Positions 1-11,069 are shown, numbered from the stretch's first letter. The stretch is 64,000 bases of DNA from Plutella xylostella (GCF_932276165.1 NC_064008.1:2175001-2239000); one strand, 5' to 3'. Numbers and translations: made by a program. The notes: generated by a model not told the origin, from the letters alone.

Positions 1-349
1 ATGAAATTTGATGGGAATATGTGTTGTATGAACCGCTACAAAAATATGACACTAAATAGTAAAAAAAAGAATTGGGGGTGGGGCCCCCCATACATGTAAC
101 TGAGGGATGAAATTTTTTTTTTCGATGTACATACCCGTGTGGGGTATCAATGGAAAGGTCTTTTAAAATGATATAAAGTTTTCTAAAAAACATTTTTCTT
201 AAAGTGAACGGTTTTTGAGATATCTATAGTAACGTATTTAAAATTGTATTTAAATCAAATTTTTAATAAGTACATTTTGTTCTAACTGAAGACTTTTGAC
301 AAGCTACTAAATACGCTTAGCGTTTGGTGAAGTTCCACCTAAATAAATG

Positions 350-500
350 TGAACTCAACAATCCGCAGTGGACCAGCGTGGTGGGAAAATGTTTAAATTT
401 AGGAAGACCGTTTAAACCTTAAGAGCATATATATGCACAAAAAATTCCATCCGAGAGAGCCAGGTGCAGGTACTAACACCGCCACCACGCGAATAGTGTT
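350..500 (+). repeat. Interspersed SINE-like repeat fragment (family C)
   Basis: The stretch contains CAGTGGACCAGCGTGGTGGG and, further on, GAGAGAGCCAGGTGCAGGTA. The same two blocks recur near 7145, 30490 (reverse), 42200 (reverse), 48510, 56575 and 59285. It is therefore a dispersed repeat. No reading frame is supported. Confidence 0.6.
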
Positions 501-1060
501 ATGCCATGATAAGCCAAAATCCTCATATTTTATAAAATTTCCGTAGAATCCTACTATAACATTTTGATAGGCTGATTTTGATGGAGTTTTATATTAGAGA
601 AATTGTTAAGAATTCGATACCTAACTCTAGTTGCAAAGTTAAGTGTATAAAGTATAGAACATCAAAAAAAATATTAAATGGCAAAACATTTTGTTCTAGT
701 GATTAAATAGAAACTAAAATAAGAGATAAAAAGCCTTGTAATAATAGGTATAACTTGATAGACTAGATAACTGTATTATGTTTTTATTTAACTAAAATAT
801 TTTAAATAAAAAATTAGAACTACCTAGGTATATGGTAATGAAATGATTCACTTTTAGAAATTAAATTATTTACCTAGTGACTATAATTTTAGCTCTGGTT
901 TTAATAAACATTTATTGTTGAGTCTTTTTAAAATATACCTTAATAAATGTGGAGGATGAATGAAAATAGTTGATTCTATAAGAAAATAAAAAGAACGCTT
1001 TTTTAAAATGGTTTTTTAATCAGATTCCCGTAAGGTTTACGGCGCTTACACTTATTCTCA
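501..1060. other. AT-rich intergenic DNA, no gene seen
   Basis: No ORF, splice-bounded exon or recognisable repeat was seen in this AT-rich stretch. Confidence 0.4.
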
Positions 1061-1866
1061 TAATAATTAAAAAAAATAAAAAACCGACTTCAAAAAACCA
1101 CTAAAATATAAGAAATAATTTAAGGTTTACACAAATTCTACTCGTATGTGACGTAAGCAGGAACTGTTCTTTTTTGATGTTGGTGCGGTGACAAAGTTAT
1201 CTGAAGAAATATGGCACCAACTTCAAAAAAGAACAGTTCCTGCTTAGGAAATGCTTAGCAAATAAATTAATCTGAATCTAAATCTAGGTATATTTGTACT
1301 GTCACATACGAGTAGAATTTGTGTAAACCTTATTTCTTACAGTTTAGTGGTTTTTTGAAGTCGGTTTTTAATTTTTTTTTAATTATTATTTTATTTTATA
1401 GTTTTTAGTTTATTTGCAATAATTTTCAATCAAAAGTAAGGTGCAAATGATACCAAAAAGTCCTACTAATCAATACGAATCATTCAAGCCTAAACACGAA
1501 GTAGTTGCTTTATACCGATGAGGAGTTCCCCTGACTGCCTTCCGTTTCCATCATCAGATCAGCTCAAGGTCACCATCATATTTTTTTGTTATAAGAACTA
1601 TATTTACTTTCTCAATTTCATTAGAATCGGTTAACATGTGCCCAAAATGGAAATTCCTACCCTGTTTTTACCCCTTTACCCACCCTTTGGGAGTGAGATA
1701 AAATTCTGAAAAAAAATGGGACCACCTGGGAGCTCAAACCAATACAACTAAAAAAGAATTTTCAAAATCGATTCATAAACGGCGGAGTAATCGGTGAACA
1801 TACATAAAAAAAAAACAAATATCCCGACGAATTGAAAACCTCTTCCTTTTTTTGAAGTCGGTTAAA
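1061..1866 (+). repeat. Foldback interspersed repeat, copy 1
   Basis: The first ~330 bp form a long inverted repeat. AACCGACTTCAAAAAACCAC near 1080 is mirrored by GTGGTTTTTTGAAGTCGG near 1350, and the inner arms carry GCAGGAACTGTTCTTTTTTG and its complement. A ~480-bp non-palindromic body follows and ends in GAAGTCGGTTAAA. The same unit occurs in opposite orientation at 48811-49608. The CCGACTTCAAAAAA termini are typical of abundant lepidopteran repeats; the class is not certain. No protein is encoded. Confidence 0.75.
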
Positions 1867-1928
1867 AAAGGAAAAAAATGTAGTCAATTTTGCCTATTAT
1901 ACTATTGAATTTTTTGAGGTTAGGTATC

Positions 1929-2200
1929 CTTCAGAGGACTAAGGTTACCGACATAGCTGTCCAAATATGCAAATATGCTATGTGGGCTTGTCATATCTGC
2001 CGAACCGATAACCGTTGGGGTAGACGGGTTCTGGACTGGAGACCACGAACAGGCAAACGCAGCCTGGGACGCCCTCCTGCCGCTGGACTGACGACTATAG
2101 GCGGGTAGCCGGTAGTGGCTGGATGAGGAAGGCCGAGGACCGAGTGTTGTGGCGCTCCATGGGAGAGGCCTGTGTCCAGCAGTGGATGATTATTTGCTGA
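1929..2200 (+). pseudogene. RTE-like LINE 3' fragment (RT C-terminus)
   Basis: Translation gives a decayed version of the C-terminal tail of the LINE at 9079-10562: motifs like RTKVTDIA, a W..GHI-type block, RRVLDWRPRTGKR and GRPP, then a stop and a frame change before the terminal W(R)S(M/L)GEA..QQW block. It ends in a GAT-rich tail. It is a dead 5'-truncated copy. Confidence 0.75.
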
Positions 2201-2215
2201 TGATGATGATGTTTT

Positions 2216-2990
2216 TGAGGTGGAAGAAAACATTTTTAACCAGTAAGTAATTAAGTTTAATATGAATAAGTGATATTGATACATGACTAGACAATTTACA
2301 ACAATTTGTGATGTTTGTTCGAAAGTACTGAATTTATCATGATGTTACTTTAAAAAAACTAAATCTTATAATAACAGTAGCTGCCATTTTAAATCAATTT
2401 TCTGTATTTCCTGTAACTACCTACGTACTAAATCGTATTTATAAATACTATTCACACAGTTTACTAAGTAGGTACACAAGTTGAGCAAAAATACTGATAT
2501 TTTCTTAAAATAAGTTTATAGTACAATTTAAACTATAATTTACAAATTAGATCACAATTTATAGTTAAGTAGAGTAGCCTAGATAATTTAATGCTCATAA
2601 AGTTACTTTTACTGCAAATACAATTGGTTATAGAACAATCATCGCTAAAAAAAAAAAGATTGTGAAGTTTTTTTGAAAATAAGTAATCTAGAGCAATTTG
2701 GAATTCTATTTGTAAGTGGTTATGGCTTACACTATGGCAGCAGTTTTCTACTCCATTGTATTTTGATCGTCCAATTCTTCTTCAATTTGCACGAAGTTAA
2801 GAAGTGACTTAAAACAAAAACCGATGGAGATGACCCCAATTAATATGGAAGCGACCAGCGCTGTTTATTTACCGGTGCTCAGAAGAAGACTACCTTTGAC
2901 AACATCGTATCCTATACGCATTGTTTCCAAAACATCTTCCATTCTCGGCTAGAACACCCATAAATGGGGAACGTTATTCAGGTCCACAAC
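2216..2990. other. Region 3' of the 421-aa gene, no gene seen
   Basis: AT-rich DNA beyond the polyadenylation signals of the minus-strand gene that ends at 3033. No supported coding or structured feature was seen. Confidence 0.35.
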
Positions 2991-2996
2991 AATACC

Positions 2997-3017
2997 TTTA
3001 TTATTTTTGCCTTTATT
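2997..3017 (-). terminator. Two AATAAA polyadenylation signals
   Basis: On the minus strand AATAAA occurs at 3017-3012 and again at 3002-2997, within 40 nt after the TGA stop at 3035-3033. This fits a very short 3' UTR for the minus-strand gene. Confidence 0.55.
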
Positions 3018-3032
3018 CATTAATTCATTCTT

Positions 3033-4079
3033 TCAAAGTCTTTCTTCGGTACCTTTCTTAATAACTAATGGCTTCAACTTGCTCCTAATTTTCACCAATC
3101 TCTTGCTGACTTTGCCGGTAGACACAGGGTTCCTCAAATCAGGCATGGATTTGCTCTCATGCACCGGCTCTGGATCTATAGCTTTGAGTGTTCCGTAGTA
3201 CCTTGGCATACTATAGTCCTCTTGCATCATCATCTCTGCTTGTTGCTTGATGCTTTGCAAGCTTACCTCACCCTTATACTCTGGGATTGAAGGACTTTCA
3301 GCAAAGAATCTCGGTAGGTTGTTACTCTTAATAATAGGGGTGTCTGGAAGCCGACTTAGTTGATGATCTTCTTCATCAGTTAGACTTACTCCTATTGTAG
3401 ATTTACTCTTAGTTAGTTTTGGTTTCGCAGGTAGCAAATGTTCAGGAATGTTAAGGAATGACGCACTTCTATGTGGCACCCTGGCTAAAACTTTGTTGAT
3501 TTTTTCCCTATCCATGTTTTTAAGACTTTCAACTCTATTCAGTTGTGGTTTAACCATCCTGACTCCGCTATCAACCCGATCTAAAGTTTTGGAACTAAAG
3601 CTTCTTGGCAAATCGGATTTTTGTCTCAGAATTCCTTTAACACTTTCAACCCTTGGTAATGATAGTGTTGATGGTAAGGACATGACGGTTTTGCTCGGAT
3701 CGTATTCATAAATAGGGTGATGTATGGTTAGTTTATTTTCATTTTTAATTGTGACCGTACTAGGTTTTACGACATCTTGTTTTCTTACGCTAACATTCAT
3801 AACTAATCCTTCTTCGGTATCAGGGCTTGTTTTGTCACTTTCTTCTTCTTCTTCAATTTGGAACATATCATGTGAGTAATTCAATTCATCTTTGAACATA
3901 ATTTCAAAGTCGGTAACAGGTGAGTTGACTTCATCTTCGAAGTACACTTTGGTTCGGTTCGGCTTCGGGTGGTCGGACAAGTAGTCTGGCTCTGATTTGG
4001 TTTCTAGTTCATCAAGTGAATCCATGCTGCCTTTCTTGAGCTCATGTTCATCCCGGAATATCAAGGACTTGGAGAAAAC
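3033..4079 (-). CDS. Terminal coding exon of unrecognised 421-aa protein
   Basis: This exon encodes the last 348 residues plus TGA. It begins in phase 0 after a T-rich tract ending in TTGCAG (AG at 4081-4080), matching the phase-0 end of the exon at 6808-6967. The protein is hydrophilic, rich in Ser, Pro, Lys and Glu, with an acidic run (EEEEE) near the start and many Ser/Lys patches such as KSKST, SKSMPDL and RSASF that look like phosphorylation or binding segments. The C-terminus is basic. I see no transmembrane segment, signal peptide or catalytic domain and I do not recognise the family. It is probably an intracellular scaffold or regulatory protein, or part of a longer protein if further 5' exons exist. 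Confidence 0.75.
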   Translation of the reverse strand, partial: VFSKSLIFRDEHELKKGSMDSLDELETKSEPDYLSDHPKPNRTKVYFEDEVNSPVTDFEIMFKDELNYSHDMFQIEEEEESDKTSPDTEEGLVMNVSVRKQDVVKPSTVTIKNENKLTIHHPIYEYDPSKTVMSLPSTLSLPRVESVKGILRQKSDLPRSFSSKTLDRVDSGVRMVKPQLNRVESLKNMDREKINKVLARVPHRSASFLNIPEHLLPAKPKLTKSKSTIGVSLTDEEDHQLSRLPDTPIIKSNNLPRFFAESPSIPEYKGEVSLQSIKQQAEMMMQEDYSMPRYYGTLKAIDPEPVHESKSMPDLRNPVSTGKVSKRLVKIRSKLKPLVIKKGTEERL

Positions 4080-4354
4080 CTGCAATGGGAAAAAATACTA
4101 TAAATTTAAGATGTATTCGCTTTTTTAGTATCTAGGTATGTAATTAGATAAAGAGGCTACACAACTGCCTGTAGCAGAAGACCGACCCTTGTGGAACACC
4201 TTTGTAGTGTTATCTGATTGAGTAGTCAACGAGCGACTAATGCTAATTCTATCATCACGGTGACCAACGGTATTCAAGCTCTAGTGTTTATCATTGACAC
4301 GCTAAGAAAAAGAACTAACTGATAACGTCATATATTATACGATCTTCACTTATA

Positions 4355-6089
4355 CAGGGTGGCCCAAAGAGTGACGTCCAAAGGAAAATGTTTGATTCCT
4401 TAGGTCAAGGGGTAGCCAAATCACCCCCATGTATGTTCAGCAATTTTTAGTAGTTTAGGAGTTATGATTTTTTTAACTAATTTTCTACGAAAATCGACCT
4501 CAGTGGATTAATTATGTTTTATTATTTTTTTGGATAACTTTTTTAAATTATTTTTTATTTTTGTGTCATCCTCTTAAGTTGTTCTTTTAACCATAAAAGT
4601 TTCAGCTTCCTAGCTGTAATGTAAGTTAGTAATTTTTATAATGAAAGTTCAAATTATATCATCGAGCTAGACTGCTCTGAATTTTCAACTTGAAATTAAA
4701 AATTGAACTAGATATTCTTATGGTCCCTTATTAATTTTAAAAACTCCGCAAGGTTCCAAAATAAAATAAAAATAAACTATTGCTTAACGGGGTATTATTT
4801 GCAGAAAACAGCCTTCAAAGGTACTTGGGTGGAAATTACCTAATTAGTAAATTGTTTCAGAAAGTTGAAAGATTCCTGTTATGTCATTGCTAAGGACTAA
4901 TTAATTCAGTTAGAAAAAGTATCAAATTAAAGGGAAAATAAAATTATTTACTATTTTTTTTTATTTTATTTACATTTTTTAATGTAAATTCTTAGTAAAA
5001 TGTTTAAGTCTGAGTTGTAAGATTTATGAGATAATTGTATTATTAATACTAAGTAAATAAACTCAAATAATTCTTTTACAAATTTATTCACAATAAATTT
5101 TCAAAATGGCGACCGCCCACAGCAATACACTACCTACATCTACGCAAGAAATCTTCTTTAAGTCAAAAAAGTGACAGTGACATCTCAAAAAGTTAAACAT
5201 GTCAAAAAAGTAACTTTTCTCAAAAATGTGACATCTGTCCAAAAGTGACATCTGAATGAAACAGAGAAGCGTATAGGCGACTTAAAGAAAATTTCTTGCG
5301 TAGATGTAGGTTGTGTATTGCTGTGGGAGGTCGCCATTTTGAAAATTTATTGTGAGTAAATGTGTAAAATAATTGTTTGAGTTTATTTACTTAGTATTAA
5401 TAATACAATTATCTCATAAATCTTACAACTCAGACTTAAACATTTGACTAAGAATTTACATTAAAAAATGTAAATTAAATAAAAAAAATAGTAAATAATT
5501 CTATTTTCCCTTTAATTTGATACTTTTTCTAACTGAATTAGTCCTTAGTAATGACATAACAGGAATCTTTCAACTTTCTGAAACAATTTACTAATTAGGT
5601 AATTTCCACCCAAATACCTTTGAAGGCTGTTTTCTGCAAATAATACCCCATTAAGCAATAGTTTATTTTTATTTTTATTGTATGTTGGAACCTTGCGGAG
5701 TTTTTAAAATTAATAAGGGACAATGAGAATATCTATTTCAATTTTTAATTTCAAGTAGAAAATTCAGAGCAGTCTAGCTCGATGATATAATTTGAACTTT
5801 CGACATAAAAATAACTAACTTACATTACAGCTAGGAAGCTGAAACTTTTATGGTTAAAAGAACAACTTAAGAGGATGACACAAAAATAAAAAATAATTTT
5901 AAAAAGTTATCCAAAAAAATAATAAAACGTAATTGATCCACTGAGGTCGATTTTCGTAGAAAATTAGTTAAAAAAATCATAACTCCTAAACTACTAAAAA
6001 TTGCTGAACATACATGGGGGTGATTTGGCTACCCCTTGACCTAAGGAATCAAACATTTTCCTTTGGACGTCACTCTTTGGGCCACCCTG
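4355..6089. mobile_element. Foldback Tc1/mariner-like element with ~0.8-kb arms
   Basis: The element starts CAGGGTGGCCCAAAGAGTGA and ends with its reverse complement, TCACTCTTTGGGCCACCCTG. It is flanked on both sides by TA, the target duplicated by Tc1/mariner transposons. The left arm (about 4355-5163) and right arm (about 5278-6089) are near-perfect reverse complements over roughly 800 bp around a ~115-bp centre rich in GTGACA motifs. There is no transposase frame, so it is non-autonomous. It lies in the intron between the exons at 6808 and 4079, so the pre-mRNA could fold into a very long hairpin. Confidence 0.8.
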
Positions 6090-6263
6090 TATGTATCATA
6101 AAGTCTACAACGATGAAACATTTATTTAAGAAACGCTTTACTGAAGCTTTTCTAATTCACCAAAGTGGAAAACCTTAGAACGCGCTAAAGCGTAAAGGGC
6201 CTCATGGAATGCGAGTGAAAGTTTATCTAAAAGAGTTTCAGAGAATCTGTAATTATGGTACAC

Positions 6264-6620
6264 TGCCTCTGTGGTCTAGTGGTAGGAGCTTCGCTTCATG
6301 ACCCAGAGGTCCCGGGTTCGATTCCCGAGTGGGACCATCAATTTGTGTTTCTAAATTGTGGTTCTAAGTTTGGTTAGGACATAGAAGGCTGATCACCTGA
6401 TGTCCGAAACAGTGAAATGACCCGTGCTGTCGGATGGGCATGTAAAGCAGTCGGTCCTGCGCCTAGCTCTCTCCAGTCGTGTCGGTCAATCCGTCCCATT
6501 GGGCTATGAGAGTTATGGAACAGTACTGCGCACACACTTGGGCACTATAATCTACTCCTGCGTAGATGGCTGATCTCAATTGAGATTGGTCGAAATTCGG
6601 CTAGGAGGACACATTATTAA
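6264..6620 (+). repeat. tRNA-derived SINE, family A, copy 1
   Basis: The 5' part is tRNA-like, with an A-box-like GTGGTCTAGTGGTAGGAG and a B box GGGTTCGATTCCC. A ~270-bp tRNA-unrelated body follows, ending near GGAGGACA. The acceptor ends do not pair, so this is not a working tRNA gene. A second copy lies reversed at 13885-14251. Confidence 0.8.
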
Positions 6621-6659
6621 GTATGGTACAGTCTGCAGTAAAGAAACCTGACTCTCAAG

Positions 6660-6806
6660 TAGATAGATAGATAGATAGATAATTCTTTATTGCACACACA
6701 AACATAAATTACACAAGGAAATGTACAATATAGACGGTACAAATGGCGGCCTTATTACTAAGAGTAATTTCTTCCAGACTACCTCGGAGGAAAGAAACAA
6801 GTAGTA
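6660..6806 (-). repeat. LINE 3' tail with (TCTA)n end
   Basis: Read on the minus strand, it runs from a GTCTGGAAGAAATTACTC-like block through a poly(A)-signal-like AATAAAGAAT to a (TCTA)n tail. The same tail type occurs at 31331-31453, 59455-59590 and 59757-59880. It abuts the splice donor of the exon ending at 6808 by about 30 nt. Confidence 0.6.
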
Positions 6807-6807
6807 C

Positions 6808-6967
6808 CTCATAAAGTTTGTCAGCGTGTATAGGCAGGTCGTTGACCTGGCGGCCGGTGATGGCGTGTGGCGGGAGGTGGTTGTTGTTGGCGGGCTGCAG
6901 CGTCACCACGCTGTCCACACTCGCTCCCTTGTTCGTGTAGCCGTTTGAGTGGGGTTCATCTTCTAAT
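6808..6967 (-). CDS. Internal coding exon of the 421-aa protein
   Basis: The exon follows acceptor CTTCCAG. Its first base (A, 6967) completes a codon begun as AG in the exon ending at 8682, giving Arg. It then has 53 codons in frame, ending in GAG before a GTACTA donor at 6807, phase 0, which fits the exon starting at 4079. It encodes a polar, Asn/His/Pro-rich linker. It is more GC-rich than the surrounding intron, as expected for coding sequence. The frame also runs upstream and downstream by chance, so a single-exon ORF reading would wrongly include intron and repeat sequence. Confidence 0.7.
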
Positions 6968-7079
6968 CTGGAAGTGAAGGGAACTGATGTTAGGTTATGT
7001 TTAGAGCGGTGGTAGGTCAGTCGGGTAATGGTTTGAATTGCTACGCCAATGAGTTCTTTGGAATTTAAGTACATGACGT

Positions 7080-7205
7080 ATACCATATCTCTTACGCTGA
7101 AGGAAAACCTCGTGAAGAAAACTGCACATTTAGATATGTGAACCCACCTACCCACAGTGGACCAGAGTGGTCGGAAATGGTCCAATCGTAGGAAGGCAGT
7201 TTAGA
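7080..7205 (+). repeat. SINE-like repeat fragment (family C)
   Basis: Contains CACAGTGGACCAGAGTGGTC and GGAAGGCAGTTTAGATCTTG, matching the family C blocks near 350 and 56575. Intronic. Confidence 0.55.
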
Positions 7206-7225
7206 TCTTGGGGATGTACGTTGTA

Positions 7226-7366
7226 CAGCCAGCTGCATAAGTAGCTATACACTTTCGAACCTTGTCAATCTAACAAACCGCATATCCAATATTTGAAGCA
7301 TTGGCGGTTCGTCAGTTTGACAAGGTACAGAAATGTATAACAACTTATGCAGCTGACCGTACATTA
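7226..7366. repeat. Palindromic MITE, family P1, copy 1
   Basis: GTACAGCCAGCTGCATAAGT is mirrored at the right end by ACTTATGCAGCTGACCGTAC, with inner arms (TTGTCAAACTGACGAACCG-type) also complementary. A second copy is at 41202-41334. It is non-coding and intronic. Confidence 0.7.
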
Positions 7367-7369
7367 AGG

Positions 7370-8680
7370 TTCCATTCGAAATAGCCGGGTCTAGGTACTT
7401 ATACCCCTTTTACTGAAGGGCTTTTGGGAATCCGTAAACATTTGATTATATCATATGACTAAAAAATATTATAATTTTGATTACAAGATCTGTTTATAAA
7501 AAAAACATGAATTGAGAGGAAATTGATTAATTAGTGAGTATAAAAACGGAACAAAATGTTTCTAAGCTTAAAATGTACAATACAAACATTTACATAGATT
7601 TCGAAAGGAGAAAATTTAATACTACGATACCATAAATGCAAATACTTATCAAGAAGTGAGTGTTTCCTTTTCTTCAAATCGTGATGCATAAATAAAGTAT
7701 ACTAATATTAATCTAATCATGAAGATATTCCTACATGAGTAAATTATTATAATCAGTAGATAGTTATGTGTAGGGTTTGTTGCACAAAACCTTCGTGGAT
7801 TGCGGTTTTCCTCATACTGGGCGCAATTTTACACGTACATGCTAATTACACTCATATTATTATAATATTCTCACTTCCGATCATACCAAGTTAGGTGTTA
7901 GAGTCAAGGTTTATTGGTAAAAAGTTGAATAGAATATCCAATAAATGAATTTCCTTCCTCATAGAAATTTCCATCCATTACTAATTTAATATATCGCATC
8001 TTTAGTAGAATAACGATTTAAATTAACAAAACTCAGCTTCATGATGAATACTTAGCAAAAGAAAAACAATAGTCAACAATATAAAAGTTAGTTTCAAAGT
8101 CGGTACCTAATTGCAAAACTGATAATTTGGAGTTGAGTTGATACTGTTATAAAAGTACAAAACGATCAAAAAACAACCCACAAGGTACCTGAAACCCTGA
8201 ATTATTTGTTCAGGAGTTAAACAATCAAATGATGGCCTTATTCACATAACAGGTTGGCAAATAGTGAAAAGGTTACAGGAAAATCTTTCTGATTAGAAAC
8301 ATGCCTTATCACGAATAGCGCAGCTATTTATAAATTGGATGCTTTAATATTAGGCCCAGTTTCATACTTGAGTCAAAATGCACTGCACTGCATACCTTAC
8401 TTAAGTAGAGCTTATCTTGACATTCAAGTGAGTAACTGAGTATAAGCACACTTGCAAGCAATGAATAAGTCCCAGTGACATAACATTAATTTATAACTAC
8501 ACGAAAAAGGCTAGCTTAGTGACGCCGTCTACCATAAAAACATCAGAATATTACCAATAACAAACATAAATATTGCGGTCAAACTTTAAATTACTTAAAT
8601 GTATAAAAAGATAGAATTTGTCTGTTGACTTTTCTTTTGCACTGACACTCCATCTAACTCGTATTAAATACCGTTCCTTA
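7370..8680. other. Intronic DNA, no further exon seen
   Basis: AT-rich sequence between the exons at 6967 and 8682 on the minus strand. No splice-bounded coding segment or known repeat was recognised. Confidence 0.35.
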
Positions 8681-8681
8681 C

Positions 8682-8753
8682 CTGTAAGTAGCGATCTTCT
8701 TGTCAAAACAGAATCTTTCCTCGCAGCATGTCCAGTACATTGTCTCCAGACAA
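8682..8753 (-). CDS. First coding exon of the 421-aa protein
   Basis: A 72-nt exon bounded by acceptor TTTGTTTCCAG and donor GTAAGG. In the frame that enters and leaves in phase 2 it is open and ends in AG, which joins the A that begins the next exon to make Arg. An ATG at 8740 has A at -3 and opens the frame: the N-terminus starts MYWTCCEERFCFDKK. If the ATG-free exon at 22348-22555 is spliced here, this is the first ATG of the mRNA and the protein is 421 aa (20+53+348). The closely spaced cysteines suggest S-acylation or a metal site (inference). Alternatively the exon is internal and coding begins further upstream. Confidence 0.6.
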
Positions 8754-8792
8754 CTGGAAACAAATACACAAATAAGTTAGATAAAAATCATT

Positions 8793-9068
8793 CAAAGACG
8801 ACCGAATGGCGTAGTGGTTAGTGACCCTGACTACTGAGCCGAAGGTCCCGGGTTCGATTCCCGGCCGGGGCAGATATTTGTTTAAACACAGATATTTGTT
8901 CTCGGGTCTTGGATGTGCCCGTAAAATGGCAATAGGCCCGCCCCCTATTACATTGGGACTAATATAACACTGGCGAAAAGTGGGTGCAGCAATGCACCTC
9001 TGCTGCCTACCCCGCAAGGGAGTACATTAGTATAATGTGTGAGTGTTTATATTTATTTTATATATTAT
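8793..9068 (+). repeat. tRNA-derived SINE, family B, copy 1
   Basis: The head has an A-box-like TGGCGTAGTGGTTAGTG and a B box GGGTTCGATTCCC. A body with ATTGGGACTAA and CGCAAGGGAGTACATTAG follows. It is bracketed by AAAAATCATT at 8783-8792 and 9069-9078, a likely target-site duplication. Other copies lie at 17878, 18857 and (reverse) 44835, with relatives at 10858 and 40740. Unpaired acceptor ends argue against a tRNA gene. Confidence 0.8.
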
Positions 9069-9078
9069 AAAAATCATT

Positions 9079-10562
9079 AGACGAGATTAGTATAGCTCTC
9101 AAACAGCTAAAAAACAACAAAGCTCCGGGAGATGATGGAATAACGACAGAACTTCTGAAAGCCGGCGGTAGACCGATTTTAATAGCACTTCGGAGGCTGT
9201 TTAATTCCGTCATACTCGAAGGCACAAGCCCGGAGGCATGGAGCAGAAGTGTAGTGACTTTGTTCTTCAAGAAAGGCAACAAAGCCCTATTGAAGAATTA
9301 TAGACCCATTGCACTTCTGAGCCATGTGTACAAGCTGTTTTCGAGAGTTATTACGAATCGTCTCGAGCAAAGACTCGACGACTTCCAGCCACCCGAACAA
9401 GCCGGGTTCCGAAAAGGCTATAGTACCATAGATCACATACACACGCTTCGGCAGGTTATACAGAAGACCGAGGAGTATAATCTACCTTTATGTCTAGCGT
9501 TTGTGGACTATGAGAAAGCCTTTGATTCTATTGAGCTCTGGGCGATGCTTCAATCCCTTCAGCGGTGCCATATAGACTATCGCTATATCGAGGTGTTGAG
9601 ATGTCAGTTCGATTACACGAACATAGCACAAAACCGATCCAGTTGCAAAGGGGCGTGAGACAGGGAGATGTTATTTCTCCGAAACTGTTCACCTGTGCAC
9701 TGGAAGATGTTTTTAAGCTTGTAGAGTGGAAAAGACTGGGCATTAACGTCAATGGCGAATATATCTCTCATCTACGATTTGCTGATGACATAGTTATTAT
9801 GGCGGAAACGCTGGAGGAGTTGGGCGAAATGCTCACAGACCTCAATGATGCCTCTAAACAAGTTGGGCTGAAAATGAACATGGACAAGACAAAGGTCATG
9901 TCGAACGAACATGTTTCATCATCGCCCGTAACTGTAGGAGGTGTCACCATCGAAGTTGTTGATCAGTATCCCTACCTAGGACAAGTGATCCGATTAGGTA
10001 AATCCAACTTCGATAAAGAGGTAGCTCGTAGAATCCAACTCGGATGGGCAGCGTTCGGGAAATTACGACACATCTTCACTGAAAACATACCTCAGTGTCT
10101 GAAAACAAAAGTTTTCAATCAGTGCGTGTTGCCAGTGATGACTTACGGAGCCGAGACGTGGTGCTTCACCAAAGGGCTTATCCACAAGCTCAGAGTTGCT
10201 CAGCGTGCTATGGAAAGGGCTATGTTAGGCGTGTCCCTGCGAGATAGGATTCGTAATGAAGAAATCCGCAGGAGAACTAAAGTTACCGACATAGCCAAAA
10301 GGATTAGCACGCTGAAATGGCAATGGGCTGGCCACGTAGCCCGCAGAGCCGACGACCGCTGGAGTAGAAAGGTTCTGGAGTGGAGACCCCGTGTCGGCAA
10401 ACGGCGTGTCGGTCGCCCCCCAACCCGTTGGTCTGATGATCTGCGGAAGGTAGCGGGAAGCCGCTGGATGCAGATGGCGGGTGACCGTTTGGGGTGGCGA
10501 TCGTTAGGAGAGGCCTATGTCCAACAGTGGACTACGGAAGGCTGAGAGAGAGAGAGAGAGAG
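9079..10562 (+). mobile_element. RTE-like LINE, 5'-truncated, one frameshift
   Basis: Two overlapping frames encode a reverse transcriptase and its C-terminal domain. The first (to 9658) has NYRPIALLSHVYKL, AGFRKGYSTIDHI and AFVDYEKAFDS. The second (from about 9597 to 10545) has QRGVRQGDVISPKLF, the catalytic FADD, and the tail RRTKVTDIA...GRPPTRWSDDL...QQW. The frame shifts near 9597, where a few residues are missing, so no complete protein is made. There is no endonuclease, so the copy is 5'-truncated. It ends in (GA)n and is flanked by AAAAATCATT (9069 and 10563). It is the best-preserved member of a family whose 3' pieces recur across the window. The RTE assignment rests on recalled similarity. 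Confidence 0.85.
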
Positions 10563-10599
10563 AAAAATCATTAATTATTTGTATCCGTAAAATCCCGTA

Positions 10600-10745
10600 C
10601 TCGTCCACCTATCGGTATCGTACGTAAATCACTAAACAGATTTTTATAAATGTATGGAGAAACGGCGTCGTCAATGCCGATGAAGTGGACGCACTTGTGT
10701 GAATTTCTATGCAAAGAATACTGAATGCGATATGTTCGTTGCTTG
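10600..10745 (+). repeat. Interspersed repeat, copy 1 (partner near 15050)
   Basis: Contains ATAAATGTATGGAGAAA and AATGCCGATGAAGTGGACGC. The reverse complement of 15048-15206 matches it along its length. Probably a non-autonomous DNA element. Confidence 0.55.
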
Positions 10746-10857
10746 CAATGACGAAACGTGGACGCGTGCCTTAAAGGAAGAATAGAAGAATACACAACAA
10801 TACCTAGTTGAATCTTGAGGCGAAATGTGTGTACACGTATCTCCGCACTATTTTGAC

Positions 10858-11065
10858 GGCCGAATGATGAAGGTACTGGTTAGGTTAGTGACCCTGACTG
10901 CTATACCGAAGGACCTTGGTTCGATCCCCGACTGGGGGTGTAAGTTAGTAGGTACATTATTATTATTTATGTATCTATATATATTAGATATAATATTATA
11001 TCACCCATATTACAGGCTCTGCCTAGCTTGGGGCCTGGGGTCGGATGGCCGTGTGTAAGAAGTCC
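10858..11065 (+). repeat. SINE family B relative
   Basis: The head GGTTAGTGACCCTGACTGCT and a decayed B box GGTTCGATCCCC are followed by a body with GCTCTGCCTAGCTTGGG. The body is shared with the reversed copy at 40740-41000 and differs from family B proper. Confidence 0.6.
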
Positions 11066-11069
11066 CTAC

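Noticed and set aside
6264..6335. tRNA-like sequence with A and B boxes (also 8796, 14180, 17880, 18858, 40920)
   Set aside because: The acceptor ends do not pair, and each is fused to a conserved 200-300-bp body repeated elsewhere. These are SINEs, not tRNA genes.
6709..7185. 158-codon minus-strand frame as a single gene
   Set aside because: Only 6808-6967 is exon-like (acceptor, donor, phase). The rest is LINE tail on one side and a SINE-like repeat on the other.
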